The notes beneath the pieces were generated by a model. The model had not been told where the DNA came from and did no database searches. It saw only the letters and a list, made by a program, of their open reading frames with translations. A stretch of 64,000 bases of DNA from assembly GCA_039000515.1 (NCBI GenBank), contig JBCFYV010003508.1, forward strand, positions 47,949,265-48,013,264, written 5' to 3'. This stretch comes from Timema cristinae (Eukaryota; Arthropoda; Insecta; Phasmatodea; Timematidae). This document shows positions 1 to 12,100 of this stretch, one piece after another (positions within the stretch are counted from its first letter, which is position 1; each line of letters begins with the position of its first letter). Both the position numbers and the translations under genes were made by a program.

Positions 1-102
1 TCTCCATTTCTCTATCCTGTGTCAGTATGTATCTTGTTCATAGTGTAGTCTGTCAAATTAACGTCACTTGTCATTGTAAACAAACTGTACATATCGTTGC
101 AG

Positions 103-333
103 CTCTCTGAAGATGACTTCACGGAGTTGGAAAACCTGGAGGACCTCCAGTTGGGTAACAACCTGCTACCGTCCCTGAACGGGTCCTTGTTGCCGCTACG
201 CTCTCTGCGGTACCTCAACCTCTCTCAAAACCTTCTCGAGGAGTTCTCCTTGCAGGAGATTAGAGGACTCAGACGTATCAGGATTCTCGACCTTTCCAAC
301 AACCGCATCTCTCGCCTCAGTGGTCGCATGGAG
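103..333 (+). CDS. LRR gene, exon A
   Basis: Acceptor ttgcag ends at 102 and donor gtacga starts at 334. It has 77 codons in phase 0 and encodes three LRRs. The upstream 102 bases are intron. Confidence 0.8.
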
Positions 334-3300
334 GTACGATAAGACACACTCCTTACTGTCTTGTTCTGCAGCTGTGTTACTTTCCAGTATCATTTGATCA
401 GAAAAATAGGTTAATAAATCTTCCCACCATGTTTTAATCATATTCTTACTATGCAACAAATATTAGAAGAAAAAAAGTGAGAATTCAACATGATGATATA
501 TCAACTATACATAGATTTTAAAAAGGCCTATGATTCAGTTAAAACGAAAAAAATTACATTACATTTTAGTTAAGTTTGGAATACGCCCCCCCTCCTCCCA
601 AAACCCCCCAACAAACGGTCAAGCTAAGTGAGGTATGTTTGAAAGGTACGTGTGGAAGGTATGGGTTGGATCTCACCTATCAGATTCTTTCGAGATACAT
701 AATGAATTGAAAAAAGGAGATGCACTTTCTCCATTACTCTTAAATCTGGACTTGAGTATGCTATTAGGATACACAGATGATTTAACTTTGTTGGGAAATA
801 GTAAGGAAGCTGTTGCAAGAAATGGAGACCTTCTATTAGAGACAAGTAGAGAGGTTTATAAGTGAACTAAGTGCATGATAGCACAGAGAACAGATGAGAT
901 GATAATTTAGTAGTACAGTGACACATATTATCATGACAGCTTAATGAGATTACATATTTTGGATCAATTTTAACTAGCATAACAATATCAGAATAGAAAT
1001 TAGGGAAAGAATACATTGGGAAATGCTTGTTATTACTCGATCAGTAAGCTGTTGGTGTCTTGCCCGCTGTCAAGAAATGTTAAACTCAGAATAATTATAC
1101 AAAACCATATTTTACAGGTTGTTCTCTCAGAGTGTGAAACTTGGCCTCTTACCTTGAATGACAAAAAAAATAAAATATTATGGTATTCGAAAACAAGTTG
1201 CTTAGTAAGATATTTGATCCAAAAATAGATTAAGATAGTGAGGAGTGGTTGAGGCTATATAATGATGAGCTGCATACCCTGTAATCGTTACCAGATATTG
1301 TTAGGTTAATAAAATCCCACAGGTTACGGTGGGCAGGTCACGCAGCGTGAACGGGAGTATCAAGAACTGCGTTCAAGGTATTGACTGGCAAACCTAATGG
1401 GAGAAGACCACTGTGAGGATAACATCTGGATAGACCTGAGAAAGATAGGGTGTAATCATTACACCTTATCTCTCTCAGGGGATAGTCTATCTCATTGCAC
1501 TGATTATCTCAGGATAGGGATAGGTGGTGTACTTTTGTTAGTGTGGTAATGAACTTTCAACTTTATAATGCCATAAGTAAGTATTTGAGATACTTTTTCT
1601 AAATATATTTTAAAGAATAGTATTGACTCACAAATATCATAAGTTTTGAAGGATTCAAGGAATCAAGGATTAGAGAATCTCATCTTAATTAATTTGTGCC
1701 GTTACAAGGCCATTAATGAGTGGTCTAAAAATAGTGTATTTTGAGTATTCATGGTGAAGCGTGTGATTGGGGTTCACTTACCGAAGAAACTGAGGTAAAA
1801 ATGAAAGCACTTAATGTTGTATTGTAGAATCTGGTGGAGTTAGAGACGAGGGTGATGGACCTGAGGTTAGAAAATAACCTCCTGAAATCCCTGGACGGTT
1901 CATTGATGGGACTTCATGGTCTCCAGATACTTAATTTGAGTCACAATTTTTTGGAGAAGATTGCACCAGATGATTTGATTGGTTTGGATGATCTGCGATT
2001 CCTCGACGTCTCGTACAATCAGCTTACAACATTAGAGGAAACATCAAAGGTAATTCAATTAATAATGAGATTAAACTATCCAATAGTGTAGTGGACATTA
2101 CGAACATTATAGTAACCTTTCAAATATATATGTTACGATAACTGTTTTTCTCGATTCCGATTCTTAAGTTCAACATCAATTTTTTGATTCTCAATTTTGA
2201 AACATAGGAAAAATTAAGTCAAATTAAATATATTTTATTGGTTAACAAGTTTAAAGTTGAAAGATAATTGTAATGAACAGTGATATCTGATACTATAATG
2301 TTTAATATTTAGTCAACACAATAATTACTGTACATATCACGTGTTTTACATCAGTTGTATAAATGAACGTTTTATTAAACTCTTTCAACCGTAATTTAAA
2401 ATTCGTGAAAATACTGTATTCTCCCGGTTAATATGATCAAGCTTCAGTCCCAATTGGTTCAGATTAACCAGGTTCCAGTGTATTTATAAAATTTTATGAT
2501 AAACAGTGAATAATCAGGGCTAGATTGAGGAGACCCGATCATAAAACCATGTGACCTTGGACGCTTTTTTTTTTGTAGCTTTCTCCTTTATGCGATTCGA
2601 TTCTTTGACGGCTAGTTTCATATTGATGGTACAAACTTGGAGAGAAATCATATCTGGGAGGGTATGTGAAAAAAAAAAAAGTTTGAATACCACTACTCTA
2701 AATAGATAAAAAAATAGACGCAACAAATTTGTACACATTGACAGACTTTCCTGCCATCTCTGGAGGGTCTAATGGCGTCAAACAACTTACTGACTCTCCT
2801 GGACCGGGATTTTCACGGTCTTCCCGTCCTTTGCTGGGCTGACCTCTCTAACAACCAGATCACCGTGGTGGGACGAGAGCTTGCATCAAAGACACGCTGC
2901 AAGATCCGTGGTATCGTGGGAACACTCCGTATCTATCTGCAAGGTACTATACCACCTTTTGTTAGGATCAAGCTAAATTCACCATTTCCTCTCTAAACAA
3001 TGCTTCCACTGGACTAAAGTTTGTTGTAATTTATTTTTACAAAGAAAAAACCAGACCTAGTGTGGTATAGTGGTCAATGCACCTGGCTACAAGCCTAAAG
3101 GGTCCCGGGTTTGATTCCCTGCCAAAGTACAGAATGATGTAGTGCAGACATGAATTATTATTATTATTATTTTTAAGAAGGTAATTGCGTTCAAAAACGC
3201 AGATCACATGGATGACATACAACACCTTCTAAATGTCACATTTATGTAGAAAAGGCTTTGGTGGCTCCATGCTCTAAGGTGTCACTTTCACGTTATACTA

Positions 3301-3756
3301 GAATGCCGATGACAAGATTATTTGGGTTCGAATCCTGGTCAGATGTACCAAGTTTTTTTCTTTTTTTTTTCAAAATAATTTTCCACTTTCCCCCCAAACA
3401 AATTTAAGTACACTTACTATAAATTCAACTTCACTCATCCCTAACTCATTAGTTAATTAATGCAGTAAATTATCAATCATGTGACCACAGTACAAACAAT
3501 TACTAACAACTGTTGTCCATGCGAGGCAAGCCCAGGACGTTCAATAGGATATGATGAGTGTTGCATGCTAAGCTCACACCTCATATATTGAGTGAAATCT
3601 GATGAGAGCCGGATGTATTTTCCAGATAACCCGGTGTATTGCAGTTCAGATCTGGTCAACACAATGGCCGCCATGGAGACGAACAACACCAAGATTCTCG
3701 GCCTGATGCCGTGCGTGCCAGTTGAGCAACCGCTGGGCCCTCCTGCCGTCGAGTAG
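103..3756 (+). CDS. Leucine-rich-repeat protein, last four exons (5' part outside window)
   Basis: Spliced model 103-333, 1828-2049, 2745-2943, 3626-3756 (260 aa plus TAG). All junctions are AG/GT and the phases agree (0, 0, 1). The first three exons encode typical 24-residue LRRs with repeated LxxLxLxxN signatures (for example LRYLNLSQN, IRILDLSNN, LQILNLSHN, LRFLDVSYN). The last LRR (DLSNNQITVV) runs into a C-terminal cap with DNPVYCSSDL and a later cysteine in GLMPC, resembling the flank of secreted or membrane LRR proteins. No transmembrane segment follows the cap, so the product may be secreted. The signal peptide and start lie upstream of the window. The family is not resolved: it resembles arthropod LRR proteins often labelled acid-labile-subunit-like. 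The gene runs towards ZER1 with about 12.5 kb between stop codons. Confidence 0.8.
497..1595 (+). mobile_element. Decayed non-LTR retrotransposon (LINE) in LRR intron
   Basis: Broken reverse-transcriptase pieces occur in order. About 500-540 reads YIDFKKAYDSV. About 700-790 reads ELKKGDALSPLLLNL followed by a YTDD-type catalytic motif (YTDDLTLLGNS). About 1065-1225 reads LSRNVKLRI and ETWPLTLND. The last 100 bases hold the 3' end, with a repeated 'ctca(a/g)gatagggatagg' stretch. Frameshifts and stops show it is dead. The same family recurs near 11880 and 50410. The clade is not certain. Confidence 0.75.
1828..2049 (+). CDS. LRR gene, exon B
   Basis: Acceptor attgtag and donor gtaatt. It has 74 codons in phase 0 and encodes three more LRRs in register with exon A. 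Confidence 0.8.
2745..2943 (+). CDS. LRR gene, exon C
   Basis: Acceptor attgacag and donor gtacta. It continues the frame from exon B (TFLPSLEGL), holds the last LRRs, and ends in phase 1 inside the C-terminal cap. Confidence 0.75.
3056..3130 (+). repeat. tRNA-derived SINE head
   Basis: Contains an A-box-like tggtatagtggtcaatgc and a B-box-like gggtttgattcc at tRNA spacing. The tRNA fold is imperfect and a repeat body follows, so this is a SINE rather than a working tRNA gene. Similar heads (minus strand) are near 5190 and 23300. Confidence 0.55.
3252..3480 (+). repeat. SINE family A copy
   Basis: tRNA-like head (ggtggctccatgctctaaggt ... gggttcgaatcc) followed by the family body 'ttttccactttccc...aagtacactt'. 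The 3' tail is worn. It sits in the last intron of the LRR gene. Confidence 0.7.
3626..3756 (+). CDS. LRR gene, terminal exon
   Basis: Acceptor ttttccag. Joined in phase 1 it reads DNPVYCSSDLVNTM and continues to TAG at 3754-3756. The match of phase, cap motif and stop supports it although the open frame is short. Confidence 0.75.
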
Positions 3757-4643
3757 TTCCAAATATTGCCGGTTGTGGCACAGTATTTCAGACTTTGTAT
3801 TGGCTCGGTGACGTGCGTTTACATATCATATTCATCATAAATATATATGTAAAGCTTTCTAAGATATACATTAAAGCTATTTTGATGGGGCTTATACAAT
3901 TTTAGAACAACGCGTTTGCTTGTTAGTCTTTGACAGATACATAAGTTACCCTATTTTGTAATTTGTCTATAGGGATTCACCCCTAGTATTAAATTCAGAC
4001 AATGTTCTAGAATATAATGATTTAAACAAACCTATATTTGGTCTATAACTAAAAATAATAAGGAACACAACCAAATCAAACTTTTGGTAGAGTAAATTTA
4101 TAATTTTATTTTTACTCAACAATCAGAACATTTCAATCATATTCCAATGAACATTTTGCAGAAATAAATGCCTCAACTACTGGATATATTTGGGCTCATT
4201 TTGGATAGTTGGTAGATTTTAAAATACTTGGTATATTTTCTTGGTTATGTAAGATTGTGGCAGTTTGATTACTGTTTATTTTTCATGTCAATGTTGCTTT
4301 CCCGATATTGAAATACACTAAAGTTGCCATTATCAGGTCCAGTTCTCGGTGTTAACCAGTACATTTTAAAATTAACAAGCCGGTACATCTCAACTATAAA
4401 ACATTTACTGAATTTATAATTTATTCCGTTTGACACTTTAAAGATTCTTATATAAATTCAGAGCTGCCAAAACATATCCATGTTTTCATATTCATCAAAC
4501 TGATTAATATTCAATATTTTTCCAAGATATTTTAATAGTTAGCAGTATTTTGACCATATTTTAATACAGCATCAGTGGCATGGCACCCATCAAGTCTGAT
4601 GCCCAGGGCTTTTGCCCACTTTGCCCGAATCTTGTGGCCTGCA

Positions 4644-4674
<31 letters not shown>

Positions 4675-6825
4675 TATAGCCTACGCTTGGTAAAACTGCT
4701 TTCCAACTTTTAACACCAAGTTTAGGAAATCTTGTAATATTTCTTGTTAAATTTGAATTGAATGCTTGATGGTGGTACCTAAATTTTTAGTTGTACTTTA
4801 CGTCTATGGTTAAAAGCTTAGTTTTACAAAAATTAAAATATCTTTTCAATGTTAATAAGCATCAGAGCAGAGTATAAAAAGAATAAATTTTATATAGCTT
4901 GCATAAAAATCTAATCAGCAATAATCAAGAAAAATAATAATGGCGTGTCTAGACTAATTAATCTGTAGCCCAGTTTGTGGAAAGATCAGCCAGTACTAAT
5001 GTACCGTTGTACTAATGTACTATAGTACAGCCTTTCCTTGGAGGCTCTTTACATGTCCTGATGAAATGAGGTGATGATGATAATTAACATGACAAGAAGG
5101 ACCCAATTAAGTCTTAAAACCTAACCTAAGTATAACCAATCTAGCCCTGGTAATTATTCTTGGTCCAAGAAAAATCTTCCAGTATCAGCCAGGAATCAAA
5201 CCCGGGATCTCTAATTCAGAAGCCAAGACTTCCAGCCACTATTTCATGAGGCTGGTTAATAAAAACTATGGACCCCGACACCATGTATCCCTCATTGAAT
5301 GAGGTATATCAGCAATGAGAAAGTTTCTTGTATTAACAATTATCTCTTTACATTGACCACTGGAATATGATTGAAACGTATAGAGTAATACTAAATTATT
5401 TATTAATGTTATTAAATAATTAAACATAGCTAATAAATAGTTATCAAAAAGCCCTTAGCACATAATTATATACTATTTATCCACCTATGCTTTTAAAACT
5501 GTACAGCAACCAAATATTATTTAAAACATAAAACTATGATATATTGTCGCCTTATCAACTAATTAATTAGTTTATTATATTAACAACTCTTTGATGAGTT
5601 TTATTTATTTATAATGTTGTGACTTGTAAAATGGCATTCACATGAAAAAAAAAAAAGAGTGAATTTTCAGAAAAGGCAGGAGCTGTATATACTATGACAT
5701 CTGCGATATAGAATATAATATCTATAATACAAATAATACTATTGTGTATATATATATAAACTTTAGTTCTCTAAATGTAATACCGAGATACATAGCCTTG
5801 TGATTACATAGCTATTTAGAAAATACTGTGGGCCACAGGTGGAGTTTTTAGAAGATAATGTAGAAGTAAATGACAGTCCAACAGAATAATAATGAGGCTT
5901 TCACTAACAATTATTATTGTTCTATCAAAATATGACTGAGGAAATTATATTTCTTAGATCTTCCATCAATTGAGGGTGTGAAAATAGGTTAAAAAAAAAA
6001 GTATGCTTTACTAGCATATAACAGCTGAAAAAATCTGAAAAAGTGAAAAAAACCCAACAACTCCTTATTAGGGAAATGAATGCTTTTAGATATGTCAGCC
6101 AGTATTGCCGAGCTCATCAATATCTCAAAAACAAAGTGCATTACTGCAGTAGGTATACATCTCATGAAACATAGGGTTTAAAATCACAAGTTGCCAACAT
6201 GAACATTTAGGTTTTTAGCTTATGAAATTGCTATTGATTGTAATTAATGTAATGAGTCTTTCTTTTCCCCCCTGTGACATTTCATGTTGGTATAAGATGA
6301 TCCAATATATTATATGCAGACAGCAAATTTTGAGAGTGCAAAACTGTGACAAAATATTCACTAGTATGCAAGCAAATGCAATGCATTTTTATGTTGTCTA
6401 CAGGCTCATTAGGATCGATGCTATAATGTTTTTCTGCTCAATGTTGAAAAGAAACACACGAGTTAAGATCGTTTACTCAACACAAAACTATTAAAAACTG
6501 ACTAATATTTGCTTTAATTCATGGTTTAATTAACAAGGGGGCACGTTATATTGGTATTTAAAGTGTATTGTTCAGGAAGAGAAAAATATAACTGCTAAAA
6601 TACATTTATTTTCGCTTTTTATCATAAGATAATATGTATATTTCTTCTTTTCAAAGAAATACAATATCAACGAAATCTGCATTATCATGAATACCCATTG
6701 GCTGATTATCCTTCACCTTAAAAGGAACAAATTACTTTCACTAGTTTGTCCATTTCAACCACAAGTTCAGATTGAAGTAAAGTTTGATTAAAATAACTGT
6801 CCAGGATCCATATAAAATGATTTAA
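3757..6825. other. Intergenic, AT-rich; no gene seen
   Basis: Holds the presumptive 3' UTR of the LRR gene, a short TG/TA microsatellite near 4645-4675, and a minus-strand tRNA-like SINE at about 5020-5260 (its anticodon-side head at 5190-5260). A 90-codon open frame at 6222 has no recognisable motif. No coding signal found. Confidence 0.6.
4163..4168 (+). terminator. Candidate poly(A) signal AATAAA for the LRR gene
   Basis: AATAAA about 400 nt after the LRR stop. In AT-rich DNA this hexamer is common, so the assignment is weak. Confidence 0.2.
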
Positions 6826-7082
6826 GTCAGACTCGAGGGTCAATAGGCTGTCGGCTAATTACTATGAGCCCCAACAGCTTGGGATAGTCAGACTCGAGGG
6901 TCAATAGGCTGTCGGCTAATTACTATGAGCCCAACAGCTTGGGATAGTCAGACTCGAGGGTCATAGGCTGTCGGCTAATTACTTGAGCCCAACACCTTGG
7001 GATAGTCAGACTCGAGGAGTCAATAGGCTGTCGCTAATTACTTGAGCCCCAACACCTTGGGATAGTCAGACTTGAAGAGTCC
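6826..7082 (+). repeat. 61-bp minisatellite, about 4 copies
   Basis: Unit starts gtcagactcgagggtcaata, includes ggctgtcggctaattacta and ends agcttgggata. Copies differ by small deletions. Confidence 0.9.
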
Positions 7083-7293
7083 TCTGTATGCGAGAGCAAA
7101 TTTTAAAATGATCTTTTCTAAAACAACATTTTGATAAGTTTAACAAGAAACTTGCTATAATAATAACTAGAAACTTATAATTCAGAATACATTAAGTGAA
7201 AATGTATACATAATAAAAAATTAAGTATATTTGAGTAAAACATTTAAAAATTAACATATTGAAGTGTGATTTAACAAAAATAATAAAAAAACA

Positions 7294-8213
7294 TTAGGCT
7301 GTGCCAATTCCGATACTAGAGTCTCGATAACCATGGTATCGACTGGTATTGCAATATCGATACTAGAGTCCTCGATAACCATGGTATCGACTGGTATTGC
7401 AATATCGATACTATACACTAAAAATCTTGATACCACTCTTCAGTATTCAACACGATTGGCTCCTCAAATGGTTGATTGGTTGATTTTGAACGTCAGTGGC
7501 TATATATTAGTTACTCTTAGTTTTGCTTTGTCCTATTATTCTGTTAGCTCAGCTCTAAACTCAATATAAACAAGCCATTCCTTTGCAGCTCATAAACATG
7601 GTCACGGTCGACACAAGGTCGATTTTCATTTATCAAAAGGAACTGTATTTCGAAAAAGAACCTAAGAACACTTATTTTATATTGAAATAGTCGAGTAGAT
7701 ATGCACTTCATAAGGTCAATTTTCCTCAGCACTTCGGCAAGGGAGTGGTGAGTAAATGAATAGGCCAGTCTGCAGCTGCCTCCTATTTCGTCGATAGACT
7801 ATTATTATTAGAATAATTTTAAAATAATCTACCTAAAATATTCATTTTTTATTAATTGAATTTAACTATTGTAAGCATCGTCACCTTCAATTTTGAGAGT
7901 CTTCATAGCCAGTGTCGCCAATATAGCTTTTATTCTAAATATCTTTTCACTTAAGAAGTACACCTACTAATCATTGGTATTCTAGTCTGGTTGATTCTTG
8001 TTATAATTTGTTTAAATAGCCTAATTGACTAGTTTCCATATTTCAACACATGGAAACAAATTAAATATTTTTCTTTTGACCTAGTTTCTATGCTTACAAA
8101 ATGAGTATTTATTTAATTTCATGTTGAATGATATCGAGTATTGAGGAGACGAAGTGATAGTATCGAGAAAAGTATCGGAATCAAGAAAAGTAGTAATCGG
8201 CCCACCACTAAAA
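7294..8213. mobile_element. Possible non-autonomous DNA transposon with tandemly duplicated end
   Basis: The left part (7310-7415) carries a duplicated block rich in tatcgata. The right part (8125-8212) ends gtaatcggcccaccacta and, inverted, also reads GATTCCGATACT followed by TCTCGATA, like the left end. The imperfect inverted ends suggest a hAT-like non-autonomous element of about 900 bp. No coding capacity was seen and no clear target duplication was found. Confidence 0.35.
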
Positions 8214-9930
8214 ATATTTAAAAAATTTAAGGCAGGATATAAGCAATAATGTACAGATGTTCTGACCTTATAGTAAATATAAAATTAAGGAAACATTTAG
8301 CAACTTAAAAATACGGCATCTGAGAAATAAGATGCTGTATTTTTAACTTGTTAAATTTTTGCATATGTTTGATGAAATTTTCATTGGCATCTTGAGTAGT
8401 ATTTTAATTATTATAACACCCTTCGTTGTTATAATTCCTTAACAATTTGAATGAAAAGTGTTTAAATTGATTCAACATTTGAAATGTTTCATCACTTGAG
8501 CCAAGGTTAAATTTCTTGCTATTCTTAGAGAGAATTCAGGCTCAGAAAGTATTAAATGCATCAGAATTCTCATGTCACATGGTTATCATTAAATAATTCT
8601 ATAAAATATTTTATTCAAATAAATTAAATTGAGGTTGAAAGGGATAGATAAATTGATGATATATTTTTTTAACCAAATTTTAATATAGTATACTGTTAGA
8701 TTTAACATTCTTTATTTATGATAGTGCGAAAAGCTGCAAAAACAATATAACCCTATATTAAAACTTATTTTTAAAAATTTGATCGAAATAAAAATACTAT
8801 TAAACTGGTTCTTACTAGAACCAAAACTATTATTTATGTGTAGAGACAAATTATAAGAGGCTGGGGTAGCCCCAAAAAATCACACTAACAAGTATTTTTA
8901 TAGAGAATGCTAAAATTTGAAAGCGATATATGTAATTATATATTATATTGACTTAATTTTTAAGTTATATAGCAATGACTTGTAGTTAAATAGTTCTAAG
9001 TGAGACTAGTTTGTCAAGTTATGTTTTTATTTGAACAATATTTTGTATTTTAAATAAAATATACATAGTTAACTATTTTTATTTTTTATTTTATGAATGA
9101 AAATTACTGCCACTAAAAATAAATCATGCTTCCTGTAATTGAAAAAAAATAATTATAAAACATAACAATTTGAAATAAAGATATGCGATACGTACCATAT
9201 TGAATTCATTTTTTTTTAATAGCTACTTTGTTGTGAATATAGGCCCTACATTCAAATTCTGATATTTTTTTTTAACTTATTGCTTTTGTGTGCATTCCAT
9301 GTCTTACAGGGTCTACCTGACTATAGTTTTGAAATTCCAGTATTTCCAGTATATTTTTTTAAGAAACCCTTATATATGAAAGGTACTCGGAGACAAACAA
9401 TCCCCATTTTAAAATCATAAAATTATAGAAAATTAGGGTAATCCTAGGTCTGTCAAAGTTAAACAATTTTACATCAAGAATCAAGTGTATTGACACATAT
9501 ATTCTAGTACATATTAAGGATGGGAGCTTAGAACCTTCAAGGAATATTCATGAATTTAAGACTCAAAACATAATCTTTTTTTAAATAGGTACTAAGTTTG
9601 AGTTATTTTTTAAAGGTATTAAAATAGTTAAATAGTTTTTTTGTGATTAAAACCAAAATAATGATAGGAAAACCTAACAACCAAAACCCCAGATCATTAA
9701 TTTACCATTTAATGTAAACAAAATCAGAAGTGAAGGAAAAAAATCCTAGTTATTGGGAAAGTTAAACACTAATGCTTACAATATTTTCTAAAATTCAAAT
9801 TTTAACTAAGGATTTGATGGCAAAATGACGTTTCAGATTTGAAAAAAGGTGGATTCGACCAATCTTTAATGCGTGCACACATGCATGCGCCACACACACA
9901 CACTACATTTTTTGAACGAGCTATACCACC
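8214..9930. other. Intergenic, AT-rich; no gene seen
   Basis: Low-complexity AT-rich DNA. The one structure noticed is a strong inverted repeat at 8293-8358 (see findings). Confidence 0.5.
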
Positions 9931-9934
9931 GTTG

Positions 9935-10070
9935 ACCTCGGTGGTCTTGAGGTAAAGTGCTTGCCTCAGGACACGATGTTTACGGGTTCGAAACCGACAG
10001 AAGTCGAAGGCTCTTTCTTGAACGAGACAAAATCATAGCTCAACCTCCTTCGGAGGGGAAGTGAAGCTGT
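9935..10070 (+). repeat. tRNA-derived SINE copy
   Basis: Head 'gacctcggtggtcttgagg ... acgggttcgaaaccg' with tail 'ctccttcggaggggaagtgaagc'. A minus-strand relative is at 13550-13665. Confidence 0.55.
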
Positions 10071-10520
10071 TGGTACCCAAGTCGATTGTGGAATGTAAAA
10101 TAACCCTGGAAGGTTTGTGGAAATACCTGTCCTGGCAGAATTGGAAGGTCATTTCACCTACTCATAGAACTTTAGAGGTACAAGTAATCAGCCTTCGTGC
10201 ACAACTTCAAAGAATGATTACAGTCGGGGAGTTTACTCTTACCACACAAACTATTATCCCCACCACCCCTTGACAGTCGATAGTTACCACAAGTTATATT
10301 TTGGATAATGAATTTGTTTGGTAAATGTATAGTAATAAAGAAACAGAATCTACAATGGAAAAATAACCAACAAATATTATGTTGATAAAAATTACTTTGA
10401 AATAAAGATAATTGCAATTACCCAACATTATTAAAATTTAAGGTGATAAAACTCAAAAACAATTTTTTTTTTAGAATGTACACAATGTTAATGTTATCAA
10501 AGGATTGCTGTTGGGATGCT

Positions 10521-11213
10521 TTACACCCAATATCACCTCTGAGGGAACTGCAGGTCCTATGTAGGAAAGATTTATCTTCGCTCTGTTAACTCTCCCTTTC
10601 TTTTAAATTTATTTGATAGTTTAATTCCATGAACTTCCTTCTGTGGCTTCATTGGTAAGTTCAGTTTGAAGTTTACTACAAACCATATTTTATTTGTTCA
10701 TAAAAATTTATTTTAATGTAGAATGTTTGAAATAGTTTAACAACTCTGAAAACTGACTCAGTGCTAAACTTAATAACACCACATTGTGAATTAGGCCACA
10801 ACTGTCTAAAGCTCAATTGTGAATAACTGAATGTCAGTGGATGGTTCATCCGAACTGAACTGACTGGACTACAAAAGCCAACTAACTTAACAGGGTCGAA
10901 CTCACGTCCCACCTGCGTGGAAGGTAGAGGAAAGCACTGACTGACCTGCCCTCTACCGTTACACACGGCGGGCTGCAGTCAACACCGCCAGTGATATGTA
11001 GAGTGTGATGTCACACTCCACAGCTCTCTCAGTTAACCGTTGCCAAATCTCCTCGCTCTCAGTTATGTCTGAAGGTGATGTGCTGGGATAAGGAGCTACT
11101 GGCAACCTTGACTAACCAGCGTTGCCAAACTGGTCTTATATTTGAAGAGAGAATGACAATGCTGTTTTCCAATAGTAGCCATGATGTTCCTTCAGCGATG
11201 GTGTCCAGTGTAG
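10521..11213 (+). mobile_element. MITE copy 1 (family with 63-bp motif), interrupted
   Basis: The left terminus holds ctctgagggaactgcagg. The right terminus (about 11175-11213) is its diverged inverse. The interior at 11020-11140 matches the core of the copies at 14093 and 54861 (ccaaatctcctcgctctcag, gcgttgccaaact). About 400 nt (10600-11010) unrelated to the family split it, including a tRNA-like segment at 10880-10975. Confidence 0.65.
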
Positions 11214-11370
11214 ATGAACAGATATCTTCAGAATATATTTACATTCAAGAATCTTGTTTATTGAGAGCACCCTATTTTGAGTCTTGAGAAACACCTTTGT
11301 GAATGATACTCTGCTAATCGGTGACACCACGTTACTACCATCTAGGTCATTAATCAACATCAACTTTTTC

Positions 11371-11640
11371 CATCCTGTGGCCTGGTCAGTTTAGTAAAAT
11401 GCCTCCATTTTTGGCATCTTCCTCCTCCACTCTATCCTCATTACAGGACCATATCATCCAAGTCTTGCTTCCTTACTGTCTCATGTACTTCCTGTATCCC
11501 AACTCTTTCCCGGATAACTTCATTCCTAATCCTGTTTATCCTCGTGACAGTTAACATGCTCCTCACAAACTTCATCCCCATAACCTCCACTTTCCTAGTC
11601 TCTCTCAGCGGCCTGGACCCACCAACAAATATTAATATGA
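11371..11640 (-). mobile_element. LINE 3' ORF fragment
   Basis: Read on the minus strand it gives RKVEVMGMKFVRSMLTVTR and then INRIRNEVIRERVGIQEV. This is the region just upstream of the [11 protein letters not shown] motif in the same LINE family at 43190-44060. Frameshifted and 5'-truncated. Confidence 0.65.
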
Positions 11641-11884
11641 ATAATTAAATATTAATATGAAGTGGAGCGCCAATATCTACACACAGTGAATTATACGATT
11701 CATTATGTAGTATTTTAATGCCAAGAGGATTCATTACTCACTACAATCGTCACATGAATGTAGCAGCGCTTGAGACTCCAATGAGTAACAGAGAGATTGA
11801 CATGGGCCAGCCCCTCTCAGATAAGCCCTGTTTTCCAGTGGGAGATATCCCTCAAGCCATTCCACACCGCACTAAACAGAACTA

Positions 11885-12100
11885 GCTCAAGAGAGAGAGA
11901 GAAAGGGTATAATAAAGTGGACGGAGAGAATAGCTCAATATAGGATAGGGTATAATATGGTGGATTGAATAGAACATGCTCAAGATAGGGATAGGTAAAA
12001 TATGGTGGATCGGATAGAACTAGCTCAAGATAGGGATGGATAGCGTACTTTTATAAGTGGAGCAATGAACTTTCGAGTTCCTAATGCCTTAGAGTAAGTA
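11885..12100 (+). mobile_element. LINE 3' end, three tandem partial copies
   Basis: Three repeats of a 'ggatagaactagctcaagataggg' type segment, followed by the LINE 3' terminus (gcaatgaactttcgagttcctaatgcc). It corresponds to the coding stretch WIELAQD of the LINE at 50410-51010 and to 1497-1595. Confidence 0.6.

Noticed and set aside
6222..6494. 90-codon open frame in the intergenic region
   Set aside because: No motif, no support from splice sites or repeats; likely chance.
7333..7569. Open frame over the tatcgata duplications
   Set aside because: Created by the tandem duplication of the putative transposon end.
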